Part shown: piece by piece, positions 1 through 11,500 of the stretch
How the letters are laid out: every line of letters starts with the position of its first letter
Position numbering within the stretch: the stretch's first letter is position 1
Assembly: GCA_024516155.1 (NCBI GenBank)
Contig: JAJJXM010000031.1
Span: 310,001-374,000, forward strand
DNA: 64,000 nucleotides
Direction: 5' to 3'
Source of the DNA: Pyronema omphalodes
Lineage: Eukaryota > Ascomycota > Pezizomycetes > Pezizales > Pyronemataceae
The notes under the pieces: generated by a model
Databases searched by the model: none
What the model saw: the letters and a program-made list of their open reading frames with translations, nothing else
What the model was told of the DNA's origin: nothing
Made by a program: the position numbers and the translations under genes

Positions 1-1247
1 TTTGTTTTTCTTTCTTGTTTTATCTTTCTTGTTTTTCCTTTCTTGTTATTTCTTATTTTGTTGTCTGTTTTTTTTTTCTTCTTTTTTCTTCTTTTTTCTT
101 TTTTTCTTCTCTTTTTTGTTCTGATGGCGTGAAATATTATGGCATCTATGGTAGATTATCAGTTAAAGTGAATATGAAAGATCTCGTGTTTTTTTGGTTT
201 TTCAGTGTGTAAACCCGAATTTCCAAAATTCGACTAAATCCGAAGCACTATGACTGCTAGACAATGATATGGTATGGTATCTAGACTTTAGAATCAACAA
301 AGAGGATTACGTGCCTGTGATATGATTAGTTTACACACCCCGCAACGGATTCCCTCGGATACGGAGATTATTTAGTTAACTGTTGAGTAATTTTTGACTC
401 CAGTCCACAGCACTATCAAAGATTACATAGGAAGTGGAAGGCAATAGGCGACGGTACGGACGTTGAAAGACAGAATCGAAAAACAATACATCACTCACTT
501 AAACTTGAACTTAAACCAAAAGGTATGGAAGAAGTCTGGATTTGTAGACTCGGCTGTAGATACCGGCTGTATCTTATCATGTCATGCGGCCGACTGATGG
601 TTGATCTGGGTGTCTCGGGGACTGGGCTGGGTGAGAGATAAAGTTGATGCAGGTAAGATGCACATGGGATCTCACTCGTGGGGTTGGGATTGAAGGACTG
701 AGGGACTGGTGGATGGATATGTAGGAAAGAAAGAAAGGAAATAAATAAATAGAAAGGGTTGGACGAAGCTGTGGGCCGGAAGATGTGAGTTGTATATACA
801 TGTGCTGGGACTTTGGTTACAGCATATGGAATAGAGAATACAGAATATAGAGCCTTATTGTAGTTCACCATCAAGGCGCCTGTTACCTGTTTACTGAGTT
901 TGTATCGTAAACTCCAGGTTGTACGCTGAAGTCATAATGACACAAACCCGACCCGGAAAAGCTCCCTAATGGTCCGAAACATTCACTGGGTATGACATGG
1001 CTAACAATGACATTTCGGATGGATGTGGCCGGTTTATCTTTTGTCTTTGGAAAAACTGACACTGGTTACTGACAACGGTGGTACCAGTGGTTCATCTGTG
1101 GTTTTGTGTGTGTATATGATGTCTCGTATGATTCGAATTCGGTATGAGAGCTATGTATAAGGCTATGTAGAAGGCTATGTAGACGCAGCTTGCAACTCGT
1201 AAGCACAATATCGAAATCTTATCTTATCTAAAGCACCATATATTTTC
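1..1247. other. Gene-free spacer, left edge
   Basis: I see no convincing gene here. The first 120 bases are a T-rich homopyrimidine tract on the + strand. Open frames on the minus strand around 491-874 are Pro/Ser-rich, show no recognisable domain, and overlap each other in two frames, as expected of unselected sequence. The stretch ends at the 10-bp target duplication of the transposon that starts at 1248. Confidence 0.6.
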
Positions 1248-1350
1248 GAGCAAAGGTCTACAATGCCCGTCTCTTGGCGCATTGTGTTTCTAAATGCCCG
1301 ACCGGTTTACAATGCCCGACACCCCTGCACAAAAAATGGATGACTAAGGC
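1248..1350 (+). repeat. Left terminal inverted repeat (103 bp)
   Basis: Reverse complement of 1940-2042 with three substitutions: T/C in the GCATYGTG stretch, T/C in GGTYTAC, and G/A in ATGRATG. It ends inward at ACTAAGGC, after which the two arms diverge. Confidence 0.9.
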
Positions 1351-1939
1351 TCACTTGTGGCTGAAGAACACACGCGAATGAATAACACACGCGAATGGGG
1401 ACGGAAAATCTCGATACTTGACATAATCACGGTGCGATTAACAGAAAAATTTAAAATTCAATAATAATAGTATAATCTTTTTTGGTCAGCGTAATCCCCC
1501 ATGGAAGTACGCGCGGATGGAAAGCACGCGCGTAAAGGCAAGCGAATGAAGACGCGATTAAATGTAAAACCTGGATGCTAATAATTACCACGTGATCAAT
1601 TGGGGAATTTTTAATTTCGAATTCAATTTTTCTTTTATTTTATTTTATATTTGATTTATTTTTTCTACAAAGATTCGACCATGCGCACATCGTGGCCCTC
1701 TCCTCTGAAGCAAGAACACCACGCGTTACACCCGACCGGGCACTTCCAGCGCGCCCATAAATTTAGCCTGACGGGTACACTGCTTCCCCGTTATGCGCCG
1801 TAGTCTTGCTGGTCAGCCTCGCGGTTCGTTTTTCGAAGAGGGGCGGGCGACAAAGTGGTTGTCGACATGGAGATAAACGCGCTGGTCGGGAGACGTGCGC
1901 ACGGAGACATTGGCGATGAGCACTTTACGCCGCAGCTAG

Positions 1940-2042
1940 GCCTTAGTCATTCATTTTTTGTGCAGGGGTGTCGGGCATTGTAGACCGGTCGGGCATTTAG
2001 AAACACGATGCGCCAAGAGACGGGCATTGTAGACCTTTGCTC
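1940..2042 (-). repeat. Right terminal inverted repeat (103 bp)
   Basis: Partner of 1248-1350, of equal length. It is followed directly by the second copy of the 10-bp target duplication at 2043-2052. Confidence 0.9.
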
Positions 2043-2052
2043 ATATATTTTC

Positions 2053-2567
2053 TGTTGGCAGGCTATGGTATGGTAGCATACAGTAGAGAAGTAACGTCTT
2101 GGCAAAACTTGTTTTGGCGTTCGTTGGCACCATAGAACCCGACGTACTCAACGCGCGAAACCATCGAAATCGCGTCGGCTCGCCATCGCATCGCGCTGCA
2201 ACACCCCCCCCCAACGCGAACCCCCCATACTTACTTTATCGTCGAGGTTGCAGCCATAACGAGGGGTTCTTACTCTTTACTATCTTTTCACGCGGAGGAG
2301 AGATATAAAATTACTATTCGACGATTTTTAATATTGGAGTTACATTAATTGCTGATACCTGCTACTGCTGACTGCGATTACGGACTGGTTGCGGAATATT
2401 AACGTTGGCGTTGACGTCTCTGTTCCTGAGATCTGGGTTTGTTTGATACCGCATTGGACTTTGCTGGGCCTTGCTGGACTTCGTCGAATTTCATTGGACC
2501 TCGATTTTTCGCTGGATTTCCTACCGACCATTGAACACCCCGATTGACGACCCCTCACACCACCAAG
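2053..2567 (+). other. POL1 upstream region / 5' UTR
   Basis: Sequence between the transposon and the POL1 start codon. No separate gene is supported. The short open frames at 2099-2308 and on the minus strand at 2340-2558 carry no domain. A frame continuous with POL1 extends a few codons upstream to a TTG at 2544, but the ATG at 2568 is preferred. I did not find a clear TATA box. Confidence 0.5.
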
Positions 2568-5500
2568 ATGTCAGAACGCACCCGTCGCTCCGCCGCCACA
2601 AAAGTCAAACCACACGACAAATTCGCCGAGCTCCGCCGTTTACGAGCCTCCGGACAAACCCGTCTTTCCACCTACAAAGTCGAAGCCGAAGAGGACCTTT
2701 ACGAAGAGCTAGACGAAGATGCATACCGTGATGTTGTTCGGAAGCGGTTAGATGAGGACGATTTCGTTGTTGATGATACCGGTGAGGGGTATGCTGATAA
2801 TGGTATGGATGATTGGGGGGATGAGGGGAGGTATTATTCGGATGATGCGGAGGAGGCTGATGAGATGGGTCCTGGTGGAAAGAAGTTGAGTAAGAAGGAA
2901 TTGAAGAGGAAGAGAGAGGAGGAGGAAGAGAAGAAGAAGAAGGAGGAGGGAGATATCAAGAAATATTTCTCGAAGGCTGCGGCACCTACTACCCAGAAAC
3001 AGAAGGTTGGAAAGGAGGATAAGGAGTTTTTGGATGATTTGTTAGGGGAGTTTGATCTTCCGACTGCTGCACCAGCAAGAGAGGTGAAGAAGATTAAGAC
3101 TGAGAAACGCACCAGAGCACTGTCACCCCCGAGAGCTGCAAAGAGACAGCCTCCTAAGATGGCTAGATTTGCGGAGCCGGAAGAGCAGGCAGAGGAATCA
3201 GATTATGGGGAGGATATTTCCTACCTTCCACCCGCTGGAGGGGATGATATCGACATGAATGATGCGCCTATGTCTATGGGAATTCCTCCTTCTTCTCCGG
3301 CTGCCAAGGCTGCGAATAGAAAACGACCCGGTATGGTGATTAAGAAAGAGGAAAGTGATGATGATGACGACTTTGCCGTGGCCGAGATTAAGGGAAATAA
3401 GAAGGTTCAGGCTGCGAAAGTTAATATCACTTCTACCAGACCTGTACGGCCGAGCTTTGGAACCGCTACCGCATCTAAGGACGAAAAGAAACCCGCGGCG
3501 GCGCCGATGGATACTAGCTCATGGATGGAAGTCAGCGGAGGTCTTAATACAATTGCTACTGCAGAGGCGGCTCCCACTGCCGCTGGAAAACTTTCTGCCG
3601 AGCATGCTATGGAGGAGGATGGATCTATTAGTATGTTTTGGATGGATTATACCGAAGCCAATGGCTCTCTTCTTCTTTTTGGAAAGGTTAAGGATAAAAA
3701 ATCTGGCAAATATGTCAGTGCTTTCCTCAAGGTCGATGGAATCCTCAGGAACTTGTTTTTCTTGCCCCGCGAACACAGAATGATTAAGGGAAAGGAAACG
3801 GATGAGGAGGTGCAAATGGAGGATGTTTACAATGAGGCTGGTGAGGTGATGTCCAGGAATAGGATTGAGAACTTTAAGTCAAAACCTACTTCAAGGAAAT
3901 ACGCTTTTGAACTTCCAGGAGTTCCTAGAGAGGGTGATTACCTGAAGGTTCTTTACCCTTATACTAGTAGGCCGCGCTTCTCTCAGATCCCAAATTAATC
4001 AGATGCTGATGATTATATTCAGAACCCGCACTACCCATGGATCTCGAAGGTGAAACCTTCTCCCGAGTCTTCGGTACCAACACCGCCTTATTCGAGCAAT
4101 TTGTTCTCTGCCGCAACATCATGGGTCCATGTTGGTTGAAGATCACCGGGGCAGAATTTGCTCCCGTCCAGCAGGCATCATGGTGTAAATTCGAAGCACA
4201 AGTCTCCAAGCCTCAACAAGTCTCAGTAATCGGGGATGCCGATTCCTCCGAAGCACCTCCTCTAACACTAATGTCCATCGCCATGCGGACGGTTCACAAC
4301 AATGTCCTCAACAAGCAAGAAATCCTTGCCATTTCAGCCCGTGTATATTCCGACGTTTCCATTTCCGATGCAACACAGGAAATCGAGAAGATGCCACACC
4401 AAGCCTTCACCATTGTCCGACCCATCTCCTCTGTTTTTCCTCCAGGATTCGAAAAGCTCCAGGAAAAGTCAAAAAGTGTTATCATGCGCCAGAATTCGGA
4501 AAAAATGCTTCTTTCTGCCTTTTTGGCTAAGCTGCAACATATCGATCCCGATTGTCTAATTGGCCATCAACTGGAGAATGTCGATTACCCTGTGCTCTTG
4601 AGCAGAATGAAGGAGCTTAAAACCCCCATGTGGAGCAGAATCGGAAGGATGAAGAAAAGCGCCTGGCCTACATCCAGCGGCAAATTCTCTGGTTCTTTCT
4701 TTGTCGAGAGATCTTTGGCGGCTGGAAGGTTGCTTTGTGATCTTGCCAATGACCTTGGAAAGTCGCTTATGACCAAGTGCCAGTCTTGGAGCTTGACGGA
4801 GATTTGTGATCTTATTTTGGGAAAGAAGAGACAAGAAATTGATAATGAGGAAGCGCTTAAGACTTGGGGATCTACTGCAAGGGGATTCTTGGAGTATTTG
4901 GTCCATTGCGAGGTGGATACTTTTTTCATCGCCGCTGTAGCATTGAAGATCCAGATGCTTCCCCTTACTAAGCAGCTTACTAACCTTGCCGGTAACTCCT
5001 GGGCTCGTACTTTGGGTGGTACGAGAGCTGAACGAAACGAATACATTCTCCTTCACGAGTTTTATCGGAATAAATACATCTGTCCCGACAAGATCTTTGG
5101 GAAGCAAAACAAGATTCAGAAAGATGATGAAGAGAATGAAGACGCCGCTGAAGGAGCCGGGAAAAAGAAGGATAAATTCAAGGGAGGACTTGTCTTTGAA
5201 CCCGAAAAGGGACTTTATGATAAGTATATTCTTGTCATGGATTTCAACTCGCTTTATCCAAGTATTATTCAGGAGTTTAATATCTGCTTCACAACTGTTG
5301 AAAGAGGGGATTTGGATGAGGATACGGTTCCTAATGTCCCCGAAGAGCAAGAACAAGGAATCTTACCACGCCTTATTTCCACCTTGGTTCAAAGACGAAG
5401 ACAGGTCAAGAACTTGATGAAAGACAAGAAAGCCACAGCAGTCCAGAAAACTCAATGGGATATTAAACAACAGGCTCTTAAGCTTACAGCAAACTCTATG

Positions 5501-7090
5501 TACGGATGTCTTGGATATGTTCGATCTCGATTCTATGCCAGACCCTTGGCTATGCTCACGACTTTCAAGGGTCGTGAGATTCTACAGAACACCAAGAATC
5601 TCGCAGAGACAATGTCCTTACAAGTTATCTATGGAGACACTGATTCCGTCATGATCAACACCCTTGCTGATAACTACTCTGATGCCCTCAAGATCGGAAA
5701 CGAATTCAAGAAAGAAGTCAACAATCGGTACCGTCTCTTGGAAATTGATATCGATAATGTATTCCAACGACTATTACTCCATGCCAAGAAGAAGTACGCC
5801 GCCATGAACTGTGTTATGGTCAACGGAAAACTCGACACCAAGATGGAAGTCAAAGGACTCGATATGAGAAGACGTGAATACTGTCAACTTTCCAAAGAAG
5901 CTTCAAGCCACATCTTAAACGAAGTCTTCACCGGCGATGAAAAAGAAGCCGTCGTAGAAAGAATCCACGACTACCTCCGAGAATTTGCAGAGAAATTACG
6001 AGCGGGTTCTTTCCCTGTACAAAAATACACCATCTACACCCGCCTTGGAAAGAACCCCGAAGAATACCCCAACGGCAAAACCATGCCTCAAGTCCAAGTC
6101 GCCCTCAAGAAAAAGGCTCGTGGTGACCCCGTTAAAGTAGGCGATGTAATAGCCTATATCATCACAGCCCCCGGTTCCGCAACCGACACCGACACCGACG
6201 CAATCTCCGACTCCCACGCCGCTTCAAGAGCTTTCGCCACTCAAGACGTCCTAAACCCTACCCTCTCATTAAAACCTGATCCGGAATGGTACCTTATAAA
6301 ACAAATCTTCCCCCCGATTGAACGTCTCTGCGCACCTATCGACGGTACCAACTCCTCGAGACTCGCGGAATGCCTGGGGTTGGATATGCGGAAATATACC
6401 CTCCCGTCTTCTTCCAACTCCTTGGAAGATCGAGAGCTACATCCCCTGGAATCTACTATTCCTGATGAAGAACGCTTCAAAGATGCTAAGAAGCTTTCTC
6501 TTCGTTGTCGATTCTGTCATCATGAAGCACACTTTGAAGGATTACTTGGTAGCCCGGAGAGGGTTACTGCACAGGGTGTTATCTGTGCTTCTTCCGAATG
6601 TGGCAAGGTTCTTCCAATTGCTAGTATAGTAGCTCAAACGGAACAGGTCATCAGAAAAGAAACGGCTCGGTATTATGAGGCGTGGTTGGTTTGTGATGAT
6701 GGAAGTTGTGGAAATAGAACCAGAGGAATGTCGGTATATGGAAAGAGATGTCTTGGACCTAAGGGATTGGCGAAGGGCTGTAAGGGTGTTATGAGATATG
6801 AATTCAATGATAAGGCGCTGTATAATCAGTTGCTTTATCTTAGAGGATTGTGGGATTGTGATAAGGCGAAGGAGAAGGCTAAGGGGGAGAAGAAAGGTAT
6901 GTTACTTTCACTTGGAGGATCAGGACAGGTTAAGGATTATGCTGACAATGGGATAGATATCGTTAATATACTGGCCACTCAGAATGCGCAGAGATTTGGA
7001 ACGGTTTATCAGGCGGTGGGCAAGTATTTGGAGAAGAATGGAAGGAGATGGGTCGGAATGCAGGGAATTTTTGCGTTTGCGGCAACGTAG
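2568..7090 (+). CDS. POL1: DNA polymerase alpha catalytic subunit
   Basis: Catalytic subunit of the nuclear DNA polymerase alpha-primase complex, which extends RNA primers at origins and on the lagging strand. Exons are 2568-3966 and 4023-7090. The 56-nt intron (GTAGGC..TTCAG) joins in phase, giving 1488 aa, the usual family size. The N-terminal domain (residues ~15-75, with the DDFVVDD..GEGY pattern) is followed by an acidic/Lys-rich linker. Polymerase motifs are intact: A (DFNSLYPS, D873), B (NSMYG, ~957) and C (YGDTDS, 1003-1008). The region where replicative relatives have a proofreading exonuclease reads LIGHQLENVDY and lacks the acidic catalytic set, as is normal for alpha. Two C-terminal Cys clusters (~1294-1326 and ~1357-1387) form the zinc-binding CTD that docks the B subunit. 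The ATG at 2568 is chosen over an in-frame upstream TTG. A LDDLLGEFD peptide near residue 160 resembles the acidic Ctf4-binding motif; that is inference. Confidence 0.97.
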
Positions 7091-8580
7091 GTGGTGGTTT
7101 ATGAAGGTGGATTATATCAAGGTTTATGAAGTTTAAAATCGATTATTGGTTCTAAAAGGTTTGCTGTATATAATGTGCTTCAAAGGATACCTGCTTGTAG
7201 TTTGAAAAATTCATGATTGACGCCTATGTACGCTTAGCAAAGTGAGTGATAGTGTATGAATTGTTCTTGGAGTACATATACGAATGTTACCCGGTTGAAT
7301 ATCACTAACCTATACCCGAGGACTTCGGTACCACAGACCTTCTGGAAAACCAAAACGTACCCGACTGGGTGGTAACGGGACGAGTGATAATCTGGGTGAT
7401 AGATAGTGAGTCAACAGTCTTGATAATCCAGATTGCCAGGCGAACATCGGCCAGACCCTGTTTGTCCGTCGTCCGGTTTGTCTACTAGCTTAGGAATGAC
7501 GTTAGCAAACTTGGTTTCCGGATGAGCGTGCCCAGAGCACCTGATAGTCGCCACAACGGTTTTCATCGACAGGGTAACATTTTCACTTACCCATGGACAT
7601 CAGTACAGTAGCGGATACAGGAATTATCTACAACGGCAATAACTTACCTACCTCTCACGTGATAACAAAAACCCGCTATTCACCATCGGTATCCTCACCT
7701 CACCCCTCACATCAGAGTCTGGCATCACAACAACGCAAAGAATATCCTAATTCACACACTTCTGATTCCCGAATCCGCCTTAGCTCCCCGAGTTCATCCG
7801 CGGCGCCAGAAAAAGCTAGATCCTAGCCCCAACTTACCGGGGTCTGTCCCTGGCCCCATCCGACTTAGCGCGGCTCCGCTGACATAGACGGGGCGAACGA
7901 AAAAAAGTAGAAAAAAGAAGTTGTCGTTTGAGCTTCCTTTGCTACGAACTTTCTTCAAAACTACGATTTTTACGACGTCCTGTAAGTGTTCAGAGTGTGT
8001 GGATTAAGCACTCCAGACGTTTACTGAAGCTACGGGCTGAATCATTTTACTCGACATGCAGCGTTTTTCGGTGAGTAGTTGCTCCATCGCGTTCTTTTTG
8101 TCGTCGTCGCTCTTGCTTTTCCTCGCCCTGCCCATTGGGGCAGCACATCCTGCCGTCTGCGCAAGTTGCTTGCGACTGGGTACTTCCAACGGCGATTTTT
8201 TTGCACCAGACATCAACGAAAGCCTGTCTCTACCGTCCACCGTCCACCGTCCACCGTCCACCATCCTTCCATACTACGGCAACCCGACGCAGACGCTCGA
8301 ACCTCCTCCACGACACGGCACACAAGACTACTACATTTCTACACCATATACCTTGGACCCAGTCGTGATTGTCAACAGAGCATAGTTCTTTTATACCCGA
8401 AAGCCCATCATCATCATCTGTTGACTTGCTCTTCGTCGACGTTGTTTTATCACCATCCTTCACGTTATTGTTCAGATTTGCTTTCGTTGCTGCTTCCAAC
8501 ACATCAACTGTTTGAAAAGAAAAAAAAAAAACTCTTACTAACACTCAACTTCAATAAAGCTACCGAGGATACGTCTCATT
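7091..8580 (+). other. Intergenic region between POL1 and the DExH helicase
   Basis: It contains the POL1 3' UTR and the helicase promoter/5' UTR. No gene is supported. Overlapping short frames in several phases at 8004-8588 are low-complexity and have no domain. A four-copy 8-bp tandem repeat (CCGTCCAC) lies at about 8230-8262. An A-run at 8519-8530 precedes the helicase start codon by about 50 bases. Confidence 0.5.
8230..8262 (+). repeat. 8-bp tandem repeat (CCGTCCAC)n
   Basis: About four head-to-tail copies of CCGTCCAC in the presumed 5' leader of the DExH helicase gene, ending in a degenerate CCATCC. Confidence 0.85.
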
Positions 8581-11500
8581 ATGAATAATCAGCCATACGG
8601 AAAATCGTTATTTAATCCGACGGCACCCGCATTTACCGCAAGACCTGGCCCTTCCAGACCGATAAATGCCTTCTCAACATACAGTTCACAGCAAGCCGCA
8701 CGACCAGACGCGTCTGAAGAGGCATGGACTCCATGGGATGGACTAGGACCCGTACCGAGGAATAACCGTGGCTGGAGGGAATTTGAAAATGATGGAAGAA
8801 ATGGAGGTGGACGTAAGGGGCAAAGAGGAAACCGTAATAATATGCACGATGGAAGGTCACAACAACTACGCGGTAAAGTACCGAGAGGAGAACCAGCGTC
8901 TAAGAGACTGAAAGTCCCCGGAGAATTTGGTTATGGGCCAGAGGGCCAGATGCAAGGCCGAAAAGGACAGAGAGAATCACACGAACCCCGAGAACTGATA
9001 GATTTGGCATGGTTGGAGAAAACTTACCCACCGATAAATACTGAAGAATTCCCTGCTCGGGACAAAAACATCTTTCAAAATCCGAAAGCATGGTTTACTA
9101 ACCCCAAGAATGGGTTAGCTATATCGTCTTTTGCACACTACAAACATTCAATCTACTCTGTAACGATGATTCTGAAATTAAGTGATGGAGAGAAAATTGA
9201 GGCTCTTGGTGAAGCAAAGAACAAAGTAGGTTATATCGGTCATCTGTTTTGTACTATATTAACATTTCTATAGAAAGTTGCAGAAAAAACTGCTGCACAG
9301 CACTTGCTATTAAAGCTAAACCAGATGGGCCGTTTGAAGAATCTCATCCTCGATGGAGTTCACGAGGGAGCCTTTGATCAGGATTTGTTGAAGTCCGAGG
9401 AGGAGGCCAAGATTGACATCTACGACTACTGTGCGCGGTACGACACAACTCCGATTTTCACCACCACCGAAGTTCAACGCAACAGAAAGTCCATCATCTC
9501 CGTTACTATTGAGATGCCTGAACAGGACATCGTGGCTACTGCTAAAGCTACCGAACGAAGGGTAGCCGATATTCTTGCTAGTGTTGAGTTCAAGCGTCAG
9601 GCTGAGGTCTGGCACGCTAAGAACAATGAGGAGAATATCGTACTCAAGGATGCCAACGTTCTTAATAGTCGAAATGCGAAGAAATTCTTCGAGTTCTATA
9701 AAATCCACAATCAACACGCAAACTTCACATGTGAGGTCAAGTCAATCCAAAGGCGAGGAAAGAGACTGGCTGCCAGTATGTCGGAGGGTCAGATTATCAT
9801 GAATGGAGAGCCACTCGGAGACCCTGTCGAGATGGGTGGAAAGAAGAACGCAGAGACCTGTGCCTGGGTTACCGGTGCTGTAGCGTTGAAGAAACGTTAC
9901 CCTGAGATTTTCCCCTTGTTCATTGAGGCTCTTAGAATTGGTAATGGAGATATTCTTAAGCCCCTCCAGCCTATCTGGCTAGATCTTCAAAGAGATTCTC
10001 TAGTTGCCATGACCGACACTTTGATGAGCGTTAGACGTATTGGACTCCCCCCTACTGAAGCGGAGATGGCTCAGGACGATGCCCGCGCTGCTGATCAGAT
10101 GAGACGGGGCGACAGGAGACGTGGTGACAGAAGACTTGATCCTGCTGCGCTGGAGATGAAGAACTTGTCATTGCTTGAGGATTATAACAAGTACTTGACC
10201 GATCCCAAACTCGAAACTTTGAGACAGAAGCGATCTGAGTTGCCTATGATTCAATATACCGACAAGGTGTTGGACTTGGTAAACAACAACGAGGTTTCCA
10301 TCATTGTTGGAGCTACTGGATCCGGAAAAACCAGTAAGTTTTCCTCACTGTGAATTTATAAACATTTATTAACATTTTGTAGCCCAGGTTCCCCAGATTC
10401 TCCTCGAGGACGCCATTAAGAGCGGTAATGGAGGAGCCTGCAACATCATCTGTACTCAGCCCAGACGTATTGCCGCCACTTCCGTCGCCACCCGTGTTGC
10501 GGTTGAGCGTAACGAAGAACTTCAGAAGACCGTTGGTTACCACGTCAGATTCGATGCAAAGCTTCCTCAGCCTGGTGGAAGTATCAACTACTGTACCACT
10601 GGTATCTTGCTTCAACAGCTTCGCCACGAGCCTGATGCCATCCTCGATGGAATCACTCACTTGGTTATTGACGAAGTTCACGAGAGAGACATCATGATCG
10701 ATTACTTGCTTATTGTCTTGAAGAGAATTCTTAAGAACCGCAGACTCCAGGGCAAGTCCCAGGTCAAGGTTGTTCTTATGTCCGCCACCATGAACACCGA
10801 GCTTTTCTCCAAGTACTTTGGTCACACCGAGCGCGATGGAACCTTTGTTGGATGCCCCCATTTGAGTGTTCCTGGACGTACATTCCCCGTCAAGGAACTT
10901 TACTTGGAGGACATTAAGGAGGCGTTCAAGGCTTACCCTGCCAAGGATCTTAAGGCCCTCTTGTCCGACCCCGACACCAAGAACTACCTCGACGTTGAGG
11001 AGAACTACGTTCCTCCACTCTCAACTGTTAACTCCGCCGTTCCGTCTGCACAGGTTTCTGCTGTCCCTTCGCGGGCTGCTACTCCCGGCCTTGATGACCC
11101 CACTATCGACTGGAAACAGGAGGTTACTATTTCCGCTGACGGACAGACTTCTGTCAACACTGAGAAGGACGATGCTCTTGTTCCTCTGGGACTTGCTGCT
11201 GCTGTTCTCGGTCATATTGTCAACACCACCGAAGATGGAGCTATCCTCGTCTTCTTGCCCGGTCTTGACGAGATTGTCAAGCTCAACTCCACTTTGTCTA
11301 CCATGAAGCCTCTTGGTGTCGACTTTTCGGATGAATCCAAGTACAAGCTATACATGCTTCACTCTTCCATTCCTAACCAGAATGAGGTGTTCGAAACCGT
11401 CCCTCCGGGAGTCCGCAAGATTATCTTGTCTACCAACATTGCTGAGACCTCCATTACCATTCCCGATGTCAAGTACGTTGTCGACGCCGGTAAGCTCAGA

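Larger units (their letters stand above)
1248..2042. mobile_element. Non-autonomous Mutator-like DNA transposon (MULE/MITE)
   Basis: A 795-bp element bounded by 103-bp terminal inverted repeats, 1248-1350 and 1940-2042, which differ at only three positions. It is flanked by an exact 10-bp direct repeat, ATATATTTTC, at 1238-1247 and 2043-2052. Long inverted repeats with an 8-11 bp target duplication are the signature of Mutator-like elements; a hAT (8 bp) or Tc1/mariner (TA) origin fits less well. Each arm begins GAGCAAAGGTCTAC and contains the sub-repeat TACAATGCCCG twice (TCTACAATGCCCG and TTTACAATGCCCG in the left arm). The 589-bp interior has no open frame long enough for a transposase, so movement would need a transposase supplied elsewhere. 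The near-identity of the arms suggests recent insertion. The right end lies 525 bp upstream of the POL1 start codon. The superfamily is inferred from structure only. Confidence 0.85.

Noticed and set aside
2544..2567. In-frame TTG start upstream of the POL1 ATG
   Set aside because: Non-ATG; the ATG at 2568 gives the expected N-terminus and length.
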